Source: Affinundibacterium seohonense (lineage in GTDB: Bacteria; Pseudomonadota; Gammaproteobacteria; Burkholderiales; Burkholderiaceae_D). From it: a stretch of 64,000 nt of DNA. The notes under the pieces were generated by a model. It saw nothing but the letters and a program-made list of their open reading frames with translations. It was not told the origin of the DNA and searched no databases. Shown here one piece after another: positions 53,583 through 63,602 of the stretch (the first letter of the stretch is position 1; the number at the start of each line of letters is the position of its first letter). Location of the stretch: assembly GCF_014284305.1 (NCBI RefSeq), contig NZ_JACOFW010000011.1, positions 62,001 through 126,000 of the forward strand, given 5' to 3'. The position numbers were made by a program, and so were the translations under genes.

Positions 53583-56500
53583 ATGCTGACTTCTTTTTCT
53601 AATCGAATCACCGGATACTTTGCCGCCGTGCTAGTGGCGGCTTTGGGTATCCTGTTTTTCCTTTGGTATGTTGGTATGCCTTCCGTCGGTCTGATTGGTG
53701 CGCGTGAAGCACGTTTGGCAAATGCTATCGCGCAATTAGAGATGCAAGCCGATTTGCAAAGAAATTTGATTATTGCAGATCTGCATGATGCAAGCGCCAA
53801 TATGCTATTTATGGCGGAAAGCGAAGAACTTAAGCAAGCCTTGTCGGGATCACCCGAAAAATTGCACAGCGCTTTAGACAAAAAATACCAAAGTTTACAA
53901 AGAGCGCATGAGGGACGTTACTCCGCGCTCTTTGTCGTGGACATGACAAACCGAGGTCTGCTTGCCAGCGCCGCCCAAAGGCATAGCGAGCGCCATTCGG
54001 TGAGTCATTTATCGAAATTGATTGCTGTTCTCAACCATCAACCGCAGATTATTAATTGGACTGATGCCCAGGGACAACCGATCTTACTGGTCACCCATCC
54101 TTTGACACTGGCAGATGAAGACGGATCGAAAAATTCGCAGATCATGTTGGTTGGCCTCTTGGACGTTGAATTGTTTTTGAAAAACAGATTTTCTTTGGAC
54201 CAAGAAATCATCCAGCGTGTTGGTACCACCATGCTGTTTGATGCCAATGCGAATTTAGTGAGCAGTTTCCCCAAGGTCGCTAATAAACCGCCATTATTTA
54301 TTTTGAACAAAAAAATTCTGGGTGGGTTTGATGGTAGCTTGTCGCAGAAAAATTTGGCAGGGGATGAATTGGTCGCGGTATATCGCAACGTCACTCTCAG
54401 CGCAACTCAGGTTTGGACGATGGTACACGTGGTGGCCAAAGGGGAGCTATTGTCTGGCCTGACACAGAGCGTTAATTTTTTGCTTATTGCCGGTGCTCTG
54501 ATTACCTTAGTTGCCTTGAGTCTGATTCGTATTGTGGCTCATCGTCTGACTTTGCCTTTAGAAAATTTAGCGCGTACGGCAACCCAGTTAGGACAAGGTG
54601 ATTTGGATGTACGGGCGAACCTGCAAGTCGATGAGGTACGAGAAATTCGCGTCTTGAGTCTGGCGTTTAATGGGATGGCCGATGCGGTGCAAAATGCGCA
54701 AGAGTCCTTGGAAGAAAAGATACAACAGCGCACCGAAGAATTGGCACGTTCTGAAAGCCGTCACCTGACTTTATTTAATGCTACAGCCAGTGCGGTTGTG
54801 GTGTTAGATCCGTATCAAATTATTGACGTCAATCCTGCCGCCGTTGAATTATTCGGTGCTCGTGATATTGCTGAGTTGTTGCATAGGCATCCTAGCGAAT
54901 TGTCTCCACCGCTGCAAAGCAATGGCATGGATTCTCGTGTCTTGGTGAATCAATATATACAATCTACTCAGCAACTTGGCCATTTTGCCTTTGAATGGAC
55001 GCATAAGCGCTTAGATGATGGTATCTGCTTTGACGCTGAAGTTTTACTCAATCGGGTGGAGCTGGAAGGTCAGCATTTTATTCAAGGCAGTGTGCGGGAC
55101 ATCTCGGCCAGAAAGCGTGCCGAAGCCGCCTTGCATGCCAGTGAAGAGCGTCATCGAACTTTGGTCGAATGGTCGCCAGAAGGGATCAATGTTCATCGTA
55201 AGGGCAAGCTGATTTACGTGAACGCCTCAGCTATACGAATGCTGGGGGCAAAGTCCGCAAGTGAATTGATCGGACGCCCCATTCTCGACATCGTCCATCC
55301 GGCTTTTCATCATTTGAATAGTACGACGATCAAAAGCATTCACGATGCTGATGTGCATAATGAGACTTACGAAATTCAATTTTTGCGAGTTGACGGGCGC
55401 CCAATTGATGTGGTGGCGCAAGGTGCTCTGATCGATTTTGACGGTGCCCCATCGGTCTACGTGGCGTGGCATGATGTGACAGAAAGTAAACGTCATGCCG
55501 AATCCCAAAGAATTGCCGCGACTGCCTTTGAGTCACAAGAAGGTATGTTTGTGACCGACGCTGCCTGGAATATTCTGCGGACGAATCAGTCCTTTAGTCA
55601 CATCACTGGCTACAGCGCTGATCAATTGATTGGTAAGCCGCCGAATTTTTTTAACGAGTATTTTAAGGGCGAGGAAAATTTCAGTGCCATGATGGCGAGT
55701 ATTGCAGAACGCGGGTCCTGGCAAGGCGAAGTCGTAGAGCGACGCCGAGACGGTACCGAATTCGCCGCGTGGATTAATATTTCGAGCGTCACCGACGAAT
55801 TTGGTGTCATTACGCATTATGTTGCGACTTTTAACGACATCACTCTGCGTAAGGCTGCCGAAGATGAAATTCGGAATCTGGCATTTTTTGATCCGCTGAC
55901 ACAATTACCAAATCGTCGTTTATTAATGGATAGGCTGGAGCAAGCCTTAGCATCTGGAAGTCGGCACGATCGCAAAGGCGCTTTACTATTTATTGATCTA
56001 GATAATTTTAAAACACTGAACGATACCTTGGGTCACGACCATGGCGACTTATTGCTACAGCAAGTGGCTGAGCGGTTACATCGCTGCACCCGCGAAGGTG
56101 ATACGGTCGCCCGACTGGGTGGTGATGAATTCGTCGTGATGCTGGAAAATCTGGAAGAAAATGCCTTCGATGCTGCCAATCAAGCAGAGACCGTAGCAAT
56201 TAAAATTCTTTCGGAATTGAATCAAACCTATTGGCTAGGCGTCAATGAACACCATAGTTCGCCCAGCATCGGTGTCACCCTGTTCGGTGAAAAATCAGAA
56301 ACCATCGCCGAGCCGTTGAAGCGCGCTGATCTAGCAATGTATCAGGCTAAAGCCGCTGGCCGTAACACCATACGTTTTTTCGACCCCAAGATGCAAGTTT
56401 TGGTCTCGCAGCGGGCACAGTTGGAGGAAGATTTACGCGATGCCATGCTCAACGATCAGTTTGAACTGTATTATCAACCGCAGTTTTCTGATGAAGGACG

Positions 56501-57242
56501 TTTGTTTGCGGCCGAAGTCTTGATTCGCTGGCACCATCCAAAACGTGGCATGATTTCTCCCGCAGAGTTTATCCCGCTAGCAGAAGAAACTGGCCTGATT
56601 ACTATTCTCGGCTATTGGGTTTTATACACAGCCGCCAATCAATTAGCCTCATGGGAAAATCGTCCAGAATTTGCCGATTTAACGATTGCTGTCAATGTCA
56701 GCCCTAGCCAGTTTCATCAAAAGAATTTTGTGGAACAAGTGCTAGATGCCTTGAATCTCAGCGGCGCGAATGCGCATCGTTTGAAACTCGAATTGACCGA
56801 AGGTTTCTCGATTTCTAATATTGAAGATGTGATCGCCAAAATGAGTGCCTTAAAAACCCGTGGTGTGGGATTTTCACTGGATGATTTTGGCACTGGCTAC
56901 TCATCCCTCTCCTATTTAAAACGGTTGCCGCTAGATCAATTAAAGATCGATCAAAGCTTCGTTCGCGATATCTTGATCGATCCCAATGATGCGGCTATTT
57001 CCAAAATGGTGATCGTGCTGGCAGAAAGCTTAGGCTTGTCTGTGATCGCAGAAGGGGTAGAAACTCTCGCCCAGAAAGCCTTCCTAGAAGAGCAAGGATG
57101 CCGAGCTTATCAAGGTTACTTATACAGCAAACCTCTGCCGCTGGCGAAGTTTGAAGAATTCGCTATCCAAGCCTACAAGTTTTCCAATTCGATATTCGAC
57201 GAGAAGGGTCAAGTCACCCTTCCTAGCATGCCTAGCGCATGA
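53583..57242 (+). CDS. Membrane c-di-GMP protein: sensor-HAMP-3xPAS-GGDEF-EAL
   Basis: 1219 residues. The first helix (TGYFAAVLVAALGILFFLWYV) and a second near 300-320 enclose a periplasmic sensor of about 270 residues, then a HAMP domain (RLTLPLENLARTATQLGQGDLDV), PAS domains at about 395-510, 520-635 and 645-760, and GGDEF (ARLGGDEFVVML near 846, I-site REGD before it). The EAL domain has AEVLIRW in place of EAL, with DDFGTGYSS and LKIDQSFVRDI intact; EVL variants can be active. It may act mainly as phosphodiesterase. ATG 53583 is preferred to TTG 53577. Confidence 0.95.
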   Translation: MLTSFSNRITGYFAAVLVAALGILFFLWYVGMPSVGLIGAREARLANAIAQLEMQADLQRNLIIADLHDASANMLFMAESEELKQALSGSPEKLHSALDKKYQSLQRAHEGRYSALFVVDMTNRGLLASAAQRHSERHSVSHLSKLIAVLNHQPQIINWTDAQGQPILLVTHPLTLADEDGSKNSQIMLVGLLDVELFLKNRFSLDQEIIQRVGTTMLFDANANLVSSFPKVANKPPLFILNKKILGGFDGSLSQKNLAGDELVAVYRNVTLSATQVWTMVHVVAKGELLSGLTQSVNFLLIAGALITLVALSLIRIVAHRLTLPLENLARTATQLGQGDLDVRANLQVDEVREIRVLSLAFNGMADAVQNAQESLEEKIQQRTEELARSESRHLTLFNATASAVVVLDPYQIIDVNPAAVELFGARDIAELLHRHPSELSPPLQSNGMDSRVLVNQYIQSTQQLGHFAFEWTHKRLDDGICFDAEVLLNRVELEGQHFIQGSVRDISARKRAEAALHASEERHRTLVEWSPEGINVHRKGKLIYVNASAIRMLGAKSASELIGRPILDIVHPAFHHLNSTTIKSIHDADVHNETYEIQFLRVDGRPIDVVAQGALIDFDGAPSVYVAWHDVTESKRHAESQRIAATAFESQEGMFVTDAAWNILRTNQSFSHITGYSADQLIGKPPNFFNEYFKGEENFSAMMASIAERGSWQGEVVERRRDGTEFAAWINISSVTDEFGVITHYVATFNDITLRKAAEDEIRNLAFFDPLTQLPNRRLLMDRLEQALASGSRHDRKGALLFIDLDNFKTLNDTLGHDHGDLLLQQVAERLHRCTREGDTVARLGGDEFVVMLENLEENAFDAANQAETVAIKILSELNQTYWLGVNEHHSSPSIGVTLFGEKSETIAEPLKRADLAMYQAKAAGRNTIRFFDPKMQVLVSQRAQLEEDLRDAMLNDQFELYYQPQFSDEGRLFAAEVLIRWHHPKRGMISPAEFIPLAEETGLITILGYWVLYTAANQLASWENRPEFADLTIAVNVSPSQFHQKNFVEQVLDALNLSGANAHRLKLELTEGFSISNIEDVIAKMSALKTRGVGFSLDDFGTGYSSLSYLKRLPLDQLKIDQSFVRDILIDPNDAAISKMVIVLAESLGLSVIAEGVETLAQKAFLEEQGCRAYQGYLYSKPLPLAKFEEFAIQAYKFSNSIFDEKGQVTLPSMPSA

Positions 57243-57364
57243 TACTTTGAACTTATTGGTTCAACTTTAGTCCTATTCTTCTTTGATAAAGACTTGTGGA
57301 TAAGCAGATCCTAGGGTCATGATGGCGGTAGTGCAAGAATGCACGGCGTTCGGTCATTTTGCAT

Positions 57365-57379
57365 TGCAAATCATTTTCA
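57365..57379. promoter_or_regulatory. Candidate Fur box upstream of the TldD/TldE cluster
   Basis: TGCAAATCATTTTCA matches the 7-1-7 Fur site TGATAATnATTATCA at 11 of 14 defined positions; read from the other strand it contains AATGATTTGC, typical of proteobacterial Fur boxes. It lies 68 bases before the first TldD ATG, in the 204-base gap after the EAL gene. Confidence 0.5.
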
Positions 57380-57446
57380 TTGCGTGCACGATTAAGAATC
57401 TAATTTTGCATGGATTATTTTCAGCATAACAATAAGCGGAGACGAT

Positions 57447-59084
57447 ATGGACAGACGTGACTTTTTAAGTTTGGGCGGCGTAGCACTGGGTACTTTATTG
57501 ATGCCAGCCTATGGACGCGCAATTACTGCGGATGAATTACTCAAACCAGTTTCCACGCAATTTCGTAAGACTCTGGCAGATGTCGCACTCAATGCTGCCA
57601 CCAGTGCGGGTGCCAGCTATTGCGACGTTAGGATAGGTCGCTATCTGAATCAGTTTATTTCCACCCGAGATTTGAATGTTGAGAACGTCGCCAATACCGA
57701 ATCGGCGGGTGTCGGCATCCGCGTGATTGCCAATGGCGCTTACGGTTTTGCTGCCACCAATGATATGTCGCCAGACAGTATCGCAGTCGCCGCACGTCAG
57801 GCCGTTGCGATTGCTCAAGCCAATGCGAAATTACAGACTGAGCCAGTGCGATTAGCGGCAGTCAAAGGCGTAGGCGAAGTGAGCTGGGCGACGCCGATTA
57901 AAAAAGATTGGCGCACCGTGCCAATTAAAGACAAGGTTGAATTATTACTGGCAGCGAATAAGGCCGGTATGGATGCTGGTGCTAGTTTCATGCAATCGGT
58001 GATGTTCCAAGTTAATCAGCAAAAATACTTTGCCTCTACCGATGGATCGTATATCGATCAAGATGTGCATCGTTTCTGGATGCCCTTGAGCGCCACCGCA
58101 GTCGATACCAAGACCAATAAATTCCGTTCACGTCAGGGCTTATCAGCTCCAGTCGGTATGGGATACGAATATTTGGATGCGCGTCCGGAAGATAAAGTCA
58201 AAGCAGCTGGCGGCGTCGCCACTTTGTACAAAAACTCTTATGACCTGATTGCCGATGCCCGTGCTTGCGGCGCTAGTGCCAAACAAAAACTGACTGCCAA
58301 GTCGGTCGTACCAGGCAAATATGATCTGGTGCTCAGCCCTGAACATATGTGGTTGACCATCCATGAATCAGTAGGACATCCAACCGAATTGGATAGGGTG
58401 TTAGGCTATGAGGCCAACTTCGCTGGTACCAGTTTTGCGACCATCGATAAATGGGAAAGCAAGAAATTCAAGTACGGTTCTAATATCGTTAACATCGTCG
58501 CTGACAAAGTGGTGCCGGGTTCTCTGGGTGCGGTCGGTTACGATGACGAAGGCGTGGCATGTAAGCAGTGGGACATTATTAAAGACGGTATCTTGGTGAA
58601 CTACCAAGCGACCCGTGATCAAGTGCATATGCTAGGGCAAACCGAGTCACATGGTTGTTCCTATGCAGACAATTGGAGTAGCGTGCAATTCCAACGCATG
58701 CCGAATATTTCGCTGGCACCAGGCAAAAAACGCATGACGCCAGATGAGATGGTGAAGGATGTGAAAAAAGGTATTTACATTGTTGGTGATGGCTCGTTCT
58801 CGATTGATCAACAGCGCTTTAATTTCCAGTTTGGCGGCCAGATGTTCTTTGAAATTAAGAACGGCAAGATCGGTGAGCAACTAGAAGATGTCGCCTACCA
58901 ATCGAATACCCAAGAGTTTTGGAATGCTTGCAGCGCGACTTGCGATGAACGCGATTGGCGACTTGGTGGCTCCTTCTTCGATGGTAAAGGTCAGCCGAGT
59001 CAGTCCAGTGCCGTTTCACACGGATCGAGTACGACCCGCTTTAACGGCATTAATGTGATCAACACTGCGCGTAAGATCGCTTAA
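57447..59084 (+). CDS. TldD-family zinc metallopeptidase with Tat signal, copy 1
   Basis: A 545-residue TldD-like peptidase. The N-terminus has the twin-arginine motif DRRDFLSLGG followed by a hydrophobic stretch and an AxA-type cleavage region near YGRA. The zinc motif HESVGH is at residues 306-311 (ligands His306 and His311, catalytic Glu307), and the terminal GSSTTRFNGINVINTARKI is the family's end signature. TldD/TldE pairs cleave unfolded peptides and process microcins or CcdA in E. coli as cytoplasmic proteins; a Tat signal would place this one outside the membrane. GCGGAGACGAT precedes the ATG. The partner follows after 12 bases. Confidence 0.93.
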   Translation: MDRRDFLSLGGVALGTLLMPAYGRAITADELLKPVSTQFRKTLADVALNAATSAGASYCDVRIGRYLNQFISTRDLNVENVANTESAGVGIRVIANGAYGFAATNDMSPDSIAVAARQAVAIAQANAKLQTEPVRLAAVKGVGEVSWATPIKKDWRTVPIKDKVELLLAANKAGMDAGASFMQSVMFQVNQQKYFASTDGSYIDQDVHRFWMPLSATAVDTKTNKFRSRQGLSAPVGMGYEYLDARPEDKVKAAGGVATLYKNSYDLIADARACGASAKQKLTAKSVVPGKYDLVLSPEHMWLTIHESVGHPTELDRVLGYEANFAGTSFATIDKWESKKFKYGSNIVNIVADKVVPGSLGAVGYDDEGVACKQWDIIKDGILVNYQATRDQVHMLGQTESHGCSYADNWSSVQFQRMPNISLAPGKKRMTPDEMVKDVKKGIYIVGDGSFSIDQQRFNFQFGGQMFFEIKNGKIGEQLEDVAYQSNTQEFWNACSATCDERDWRLGGSFFDGKGQPSQSSAVSHGSSTTRFNGINVINTARKIA

Positions 59085-59096
59085 GGAGGCCGAATC

Positions 59097-60431
59097 ATGA
59101 AACAACTCAGTCAAGAAGAAGTCAAAAGCATCTGCGATAAAGTGATGTCGTTTTCCAAAGCCGATGAATGTAATGTGCAATTAGGTGGTGGTAGCACGGG
59201 CAACATCCGTTTCGCCCGTAATGCCGTCTCGACCTCCGGCGTGATTAACGATACGCAATTAGTGGTGTCAGTCGCATTTGGTAAAAAACAGGGTATCGCG
59301 ACCATCAATGAATTTGATGATCAATCGCTGGAGAAAGTGGTTCGTCGTGCCGAAGATTTGGCGCGCCTCGCCCCCGAAAATCCTGAGTTTATGCCAGCGG
59401 TGGCGAAACAGGCTTTTCAAGCATCACCAACCTTTCATCAAAAAACGTCGGATATCGATCCGAGTTTTCGGGCTGAGGTTGCGGCCTATACCATTGAAGC
59501 CTGCCGCAAAAACAATCTAGTCGCTGCAGGTTTTTTTACCAACAGTAATTCCTTCAGCAGTATCGCCAATTCCAACGGTGTCTTTGGTTACCAACGTGAA
59601 ACCGGACTCGATTTTACTTGCACCGTACGCACCGATGATGGACGTGGCTCTGGCTGGATCAAACGCTCTATCAGTGATGCTGGACGTTTTGATGTGCGTG
59701 AAGCGATTGATGTGGCGATGGAAAAAGCTAAGCGGTCTTTGAATGCCAAAGCCTTGGAACCGGGTCGTTATACCGTGATTCTCGAACCAGCAGCAACCTC
59801 GGATTTGATCGGCAATATGCTAGGCGGCTTTGATGCTCGCCAAGCCGATGAAGGACGGAGTTTCTTGTCCAAAAAAGGTGGCGGCAATCGTCTTGGCGAA
59901 AAGCTCTTTGATGAACAGGTCAATGTGTGGGCCGATCCTTGGCATCCTGAAGTTGGCGTGCTGCCATGGGATAACGCGATGTTAGCGCGTGAACGTACCG
60001 AGGTCATCAAGAATGGTCGCGTCAACTCTTTGGAATACTCCCGCTATTGGGCGCAAAAGCAAAAAGTCGGCGCACGTGCCAGCCACGGCAACATGATCAT
60101 GGCAGGTACCAATAAAACCACTGCCGAACTGATTGCCAACACCAAAAAAGGCGTGTTAGTCACGCGCACTTGGTATATCCGTATGGTCGATCCGCAGTCA
60201 GTCTTGCTGACCGGCTTAACCCGCGATGGCACCTTCTACATTGAAAACGGCAAGATCATGTATCCGATCAAGAATTTCCGCTTCAATGAAAGTCCAGTGA
60301 CGATGTTGAACAACATCGAAGAAATCGGTAAGCCAGTCGTGATCGCAGGAGATGAAGTTCCTTACCAAATGTTGATTCCACCAATGAAAGTGCGAGATTT
60401 TAATTTCACGTCCTTATCGGATGCCGTGTAA
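59097..60431 (+). CDS. TldE/PmbA-family partner, copy 1
   Basis: A 444-residue protein of the TldE/PmbA branch, which pairs with TldD but lacks the HExxxH zinc motif; none is seen here. Family features: SFSKADECNVQLGGGSTGNIRFARNAVSTSG, RAEDLARLAPENPEFMP, DARQADEGRSFLSKKGGGNRLGEKLFDEQVNVWADP and the close MKVRDFNFTSLSDAV. The N-terminus (KQLSQEEVKSICDKVMSF) has no signal peptide. A strong AAGGAGG lies nine bases before the ATG. Confidence 0.92.
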   Translation: MKQLSQEEVKSICDKVMSFSKADECNVQLGGGSTGNIRFARNAVSTSGVINDTQLVVSVAFGKKQGIATINEFDDQSLEKVVRRAEDLARLAPENPEFMPAVAKQAFQASPTFHQKTSDIDPSFRAEVAAYTIEACRKNNLVAAGFFTNSNSFSSIANSNGVFGYQRETGLDFTCTVRTDDGRGSGWIKRSISDAGRFDVREAIDVAMEKAKRSLNAKALEPGRYTVILEPAATSDLIGNMLGGFDARQADEGRSFLSKKGGGNRLGEKLFDEQVNVWADPWHPEVGVLPWDNAMLARERTEVIKNGRVNSLEYSRYWAQKQKVGARASHGNMIMAGTNKTTAELIANTKKGVLVTRTWYIRMVDPQSVLLTGLTRDGTFYIENGKIMYPIKNFRFNESPVTMLNNIEEIGKPVVIAGDEVPYQMLIPPMKVRDFNFTSLSDAV

Positions 60432-60474
60432 TTTAAGCGGCACTTTTTGGTAAAAATTAAGTTCAGGAGCCGTC

Positions 60475-62112
60475 ATGGAACGTCGAGAATTTTTAAAAAT
60501 AGCGGGTATCGCGTCCGCAGGTTTAGTGATACCTGTCTACGGACACGCGATCAGTGTTGATGAATTGATCAATCCAGTTGCCAAGGGATTTAAAAAATCG
60601 CTGGCGGATGCAGCGATGAATGCGGCAACCCAAGCGGGCGCCAGTTACTGTGACGTCAGAATAGGTCGTTACGTCAATCAATTTATAACCACGCGCGATA
60701 CACGAGTTGAAAACATCGTAAACAGCGAATCGATGGGTGTTGGGGTACGCGTGATTGCTGGCGGTGCGTATGGCTTTGCCTCGACCAACGACTTATCAGT
60801 CGATGCGGTGGCAGCGATGGCACGACAAGCCGTGGCAATTGCGAAAGCCAATGCCCGCTTGCAAAGCGAACCAGTACGTCTGGCACCAGTGAAAGGCGTT
60901 GGCGAAGTGACGTGGGCCACGCCATTCACCAAAGACTGGCGCAATGTTCCGGTGAAAGAAAAAACGGAAATGCTGATTGCCGCTAATCGTGCTGGTCTGG
61001 AAGCGGGCGCTAATTTTATGCAATCCAATTTATTCCAAGTCAATCAAGAGAAATATTTTGCCTCCACTGATGGCTCCTACATCGATCAGGACATCCATCG
61101 ACTATGGGCACCAATGACCGCGACAGCGGTTGATAAAGCGACGAATAAATTCCGCACCCGCGAGAGCTTATCGTCTCCGGTTGGTATGGGTTTTGAATTT
61201 TTTGATGCCCATGCCAAAGATAAAGTAAAAGCGGCAGGAGGTGTAGCGACCTTGTACAAACATTCTTTGGATGTAATCGAAGAAGCGCGTGAAGCGGGAC
61301 GTCAGGCGCGCGAAAAATTATCGGCAAAATCGGTAGAGCCAGGGAAGTACGATCTGGTGTTAAGTCCGGATCATTTGTTCTTGACGATACACGAATCGGT
61401 AGGCCATCCGACGGAATTAGACCGGGTACTCGGCTATGAAGCTAATTACGCGGGAACCAGCTTTGCTACTTTGGATAAATGGCGGACTAAGAAGTTTAGA
61501 TTCGGTTCTGATCGCGTGAATTTCTTCGCTGATAAAACGACGCCACAATCACTCGGTGCGGTGGCTTACGATGATGAAGGTGTCGCTTGTAAATCTTGGG
61601 ACATCATCAAAGATGGCGTCTTGGTCAATTATCAGGCGACCCGCGATCAAGCGCATATCATTGATGAGAAAGAATCACATGGATGCTCTTATGCCGACAG
61701 TTGGAGCAGCGTGCAATTTCAACGTATGCCGAATGTGTCATTGGCGGCTGGTAAAGCCCCGCTGACGCCAGACGAGATGGTCAAGGATGTGAAGAAAGGC
61801 ATCTATATTTTAGGTCGCGGTTCTTACTCTATCGATCAGCAGCGTTATAACTTCCAGTTTGGTGGACAGCTGTTCTACGAGATCAAAAATGGCAAGATCA
61901 TCGGCCCAGTCGAAGACGTTGCTTATCAATCAAATACCCAAGAATTTTGGAATAGCTGTAGCGCGATTTGCGATGAGAGCGATTGGCGCATGGGTGGTTC
62001 CTTCTTCGATGGAAAAGGACAGCCAAGTCAGGTCAGTGCCGTCTCGCACGGCTCCAGTACGACTCGCTTTAATGCCATCAATGTCATCAACACAGCACGT
62101 AAAATTGGATAA
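60475..62112 (+). CDS. TldD-family zinc metallopeptidase with Tat signal, copy 2
   Basis: Same length (545) and layout as the copy at 57447 and clearly homologous along its whole length. Twin-arginine MERREFLKIAGIASAGLVIP, then the zinc motif HESVGH at residues 306-311, identical in position. Differences cluster at the Tat region, at DAHAKDKVKAAGG and around SADSWSS/NDLSVDA stretches. CAGGAG precedes the ATG. The preceding pair ends 43 bases before, suggesting one operon formed by tandem duplication. Confidence 0.93.
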   Translation: MERREFLKIAGIASAGLVIPVYGHAISVDELINPVAKGFKKSLADAAMNAATQAGASYCDVRIGRYVNQFITTRDTRVENIVNSESMGVGVRVIAGGAYGFASTNDLSVDAVAAMARQAVAIAKANARLQSEPVRLAPVKGVGEVTWATPFTKDWRNVPVKEKTEMLIAANRAGLEAGANFMQSNLFQVNQEKYFASTDGSYIDQDIHRLWAPMTATAVDKATNKFRTRESLSSPVGMGFEFFDAHAKDKVKAAGGVATLYKHSLDVIEEAREAGRQAREKLSAKSVEPGKYDLVLSPDHLFLTIHESVGHPTELDRVLGYEANYAGTSFATLDKWRTKKFRFGSDRVNFFADKTTPQSLGAVAYDDEGVACKSWDIIKDGVLVNYQATRDQAHIIDEKESHGCSYADSWSSVQFQRMPNVSLAAGKAPLTPDEMVKDVKKGIYILGRGSYSIDQQRYNFQFGGQLFYEIKNGKIIGPVEDVAYQSNTQEFWNSCSAICDESDWRMGGSFFDGKGQPSQVSAVSHGSSTTRFNAINVINTARKIG

Positions 62113-62124
62113 GAAGGAAATCAA

Positions 62125-63453
62125 ATGAAAAAAATGACCCAAGACGAAGCCAAGCGTATCTGTGACAAAGTCATGAGCTTTTCAAAAGCAGACGAATGCC
62201 GTGTGGTGATACAAGGTAGTCGCGCTGGCAATATTCGTTACGCACAAAATAGTGTATCGACCGCTGGTTTGAATCAAGATACCCAATTATCGGTGAGTGT
62301 GGCTTTTGGCAAGCGCCAAGGCACGGCTAGCATCAATGAATTTGACGATAAATCTTTAGAAAAAGTGGTTCGTCGAGCTGAAGACATTGCCCGTCTCGCA
62401 CCAGAAAATCCAGAATTTATGCCTGCAGTTGGTAAGCAAGAATTTAAAGCGACGCCAACTTATTTTGAAGCAACTGCAGCGATTGATCCTGAGTATCGCG
62501 CCGAGCTGGCCTCGCAAAGCATACAGTTGGCGAAGAAAAATAAACTAGTCGCAGCAGGTTTTTTTCTCGATACGCTGGGCTTTGAAGTCATCGCCAATTC
62601 GAATGGAGTATTCGGTTATCAGGAATCATCGAATCTAAGTTTTAGTTGTACCGCTCGTACCGAAGACGGTCGCGGCTCTGGTTGGGTGACGCGTTCTGCC
62701 AACGACGTCCGCTTGTTTGACCCGCGTGAAGCCTCCGAAGTCGCGATCGAAAAAGCCATGAAATCGGTCGATGCCAAGGCACTGGAACCAGGTCGCTATA
62801 CGGTGGTGTTAGAGCCAGCAGCGTCTTCGGATATTTTGAACTTCATGTTCAATGCCTTCGATGCTCGTCAGGCTGATGAAGGACGAAGTTTCCTATCGAA
62901 AAAAGGCGGCGGCAATCGCCTCGGCGAAAAAATGTTCGATGAACAGGTGAATATCTGGGCTGATCCATGGAATGCTGATGCTCCGGTGAATCCTTGGGAC
63001 AGCGGGTCTATGCAAGCTAGGGAAGTCGCCCCCATGGTCAAGGACGGCAAGATCGCTTCATTGCAGTATTCGAATTTTTGGGCGAAGAAGCAAGGTGTGC
63101 CGCAAAAAGCACGGCATGGCAATACTATTATGGCGGGCGGCAGTAAGTCCACCGAAGAGCTGATTGCCTCGACCAAAAAAGGTATTTTAGTCACTCGCAC
63201 TTGGTACATCCGTTCGGTTGATCCTCAGTCCTTATTAGTCACTGGCTTGACTCGCGACGGCACTTTCTACATCGAGAATGGCAAGATCAAACATCCGATC
63301 AAAAACTTCCGTTTCAATGAAAGTCCAGTGACGATGTTAAACAATATTGACGACCTTGGTAAGACACAGGTGTTTGGCGATGGCCGCAAGTCCGTGGTGC
63401 CAGCGATGAAACTGCGCGACTTTAACTTTACGTCGTTATCGGATGCGGTGTAG
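62125..63453 (+). CDS. TldE/PmbA-family partner, copy 2
   Basis: A 442-residue TldE-like protein, similar to the copy at 59097 throughout: SFSKADECRVVIQGSRAGNIRYAQNSVSTAG, DARQADEGRSFLSKKGGGNRLGEKMFDEQVNIWADP, and the final KLRDFNFTSLSDAV. No HExxxH and no signal peptide. The 12-base spacing to its TldD matches the first pair exactly. AAGGA lies before the ATG. Confidence 0.92.
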   Translation: MKKMTQDEAKRICDKVMSFSKADECRVVIQGSRAGNIRYAQNSVSTAGLNQDTQLSVSVAFGKRQGTASINEFDDKSLEKVVRRAEDIARLAPENPEFMPAVGKQEFKATPTYFEATAAIDPEYRAELASQSIQLAKKNKLVAAGFFLDTLGFEVIANSNGVFGYQESSNLSFSCTARTEDGRGSGWVTRSANDVRLFDPREASEVAIEKAMKSVDAKALEPGRYTVVLEPAASSDILNFMFNAFDARQADEGRSFLSKKGGGNRLGEKMFDEQVNIWADPWNADAPVNPWDSGSMQAREVAPMVKDGKIASLQYSNFWAKKQGVPQKARHGNTIMAGGSKSTEELIASTKKGILVTRTWYIRSVDPQSLLVTGLTRDGTFYIENGKIKHPIKNFRFNESPVTMLNNIDDLGKTQVFGDGRKSVVPAMKLRDFNFTSLSDAV

Positions 63454-63602
63454 TCGGTTTTTATGCATGTGGTGATCTGTTCTTGTGCACTACGCCCTTG
63501 GTCAGATCACCTTGTATTGAACCCAGATTTTCCATTAGGCGCGCTTGCAGCGCTATTTGTGTGCTAAGGGCGCATTTTCGGTTAATTTTGCTACTCTTCG
63601 TT

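Noticed and set aside
57247-57264. Hairpin TTGAAC/GTTCAA after the GGDEF-EAL gene
   Set aside because: Only six base pairs with no T-run; too weak to call a terminator.
57447-63453. TldD/TldE genes as processing enzymes of a bacteriocin locus
   Set aside because: I looked for a small precursor gene or ABC exporter between and around the pairs; none is present inside the window, though the right side is cut off.
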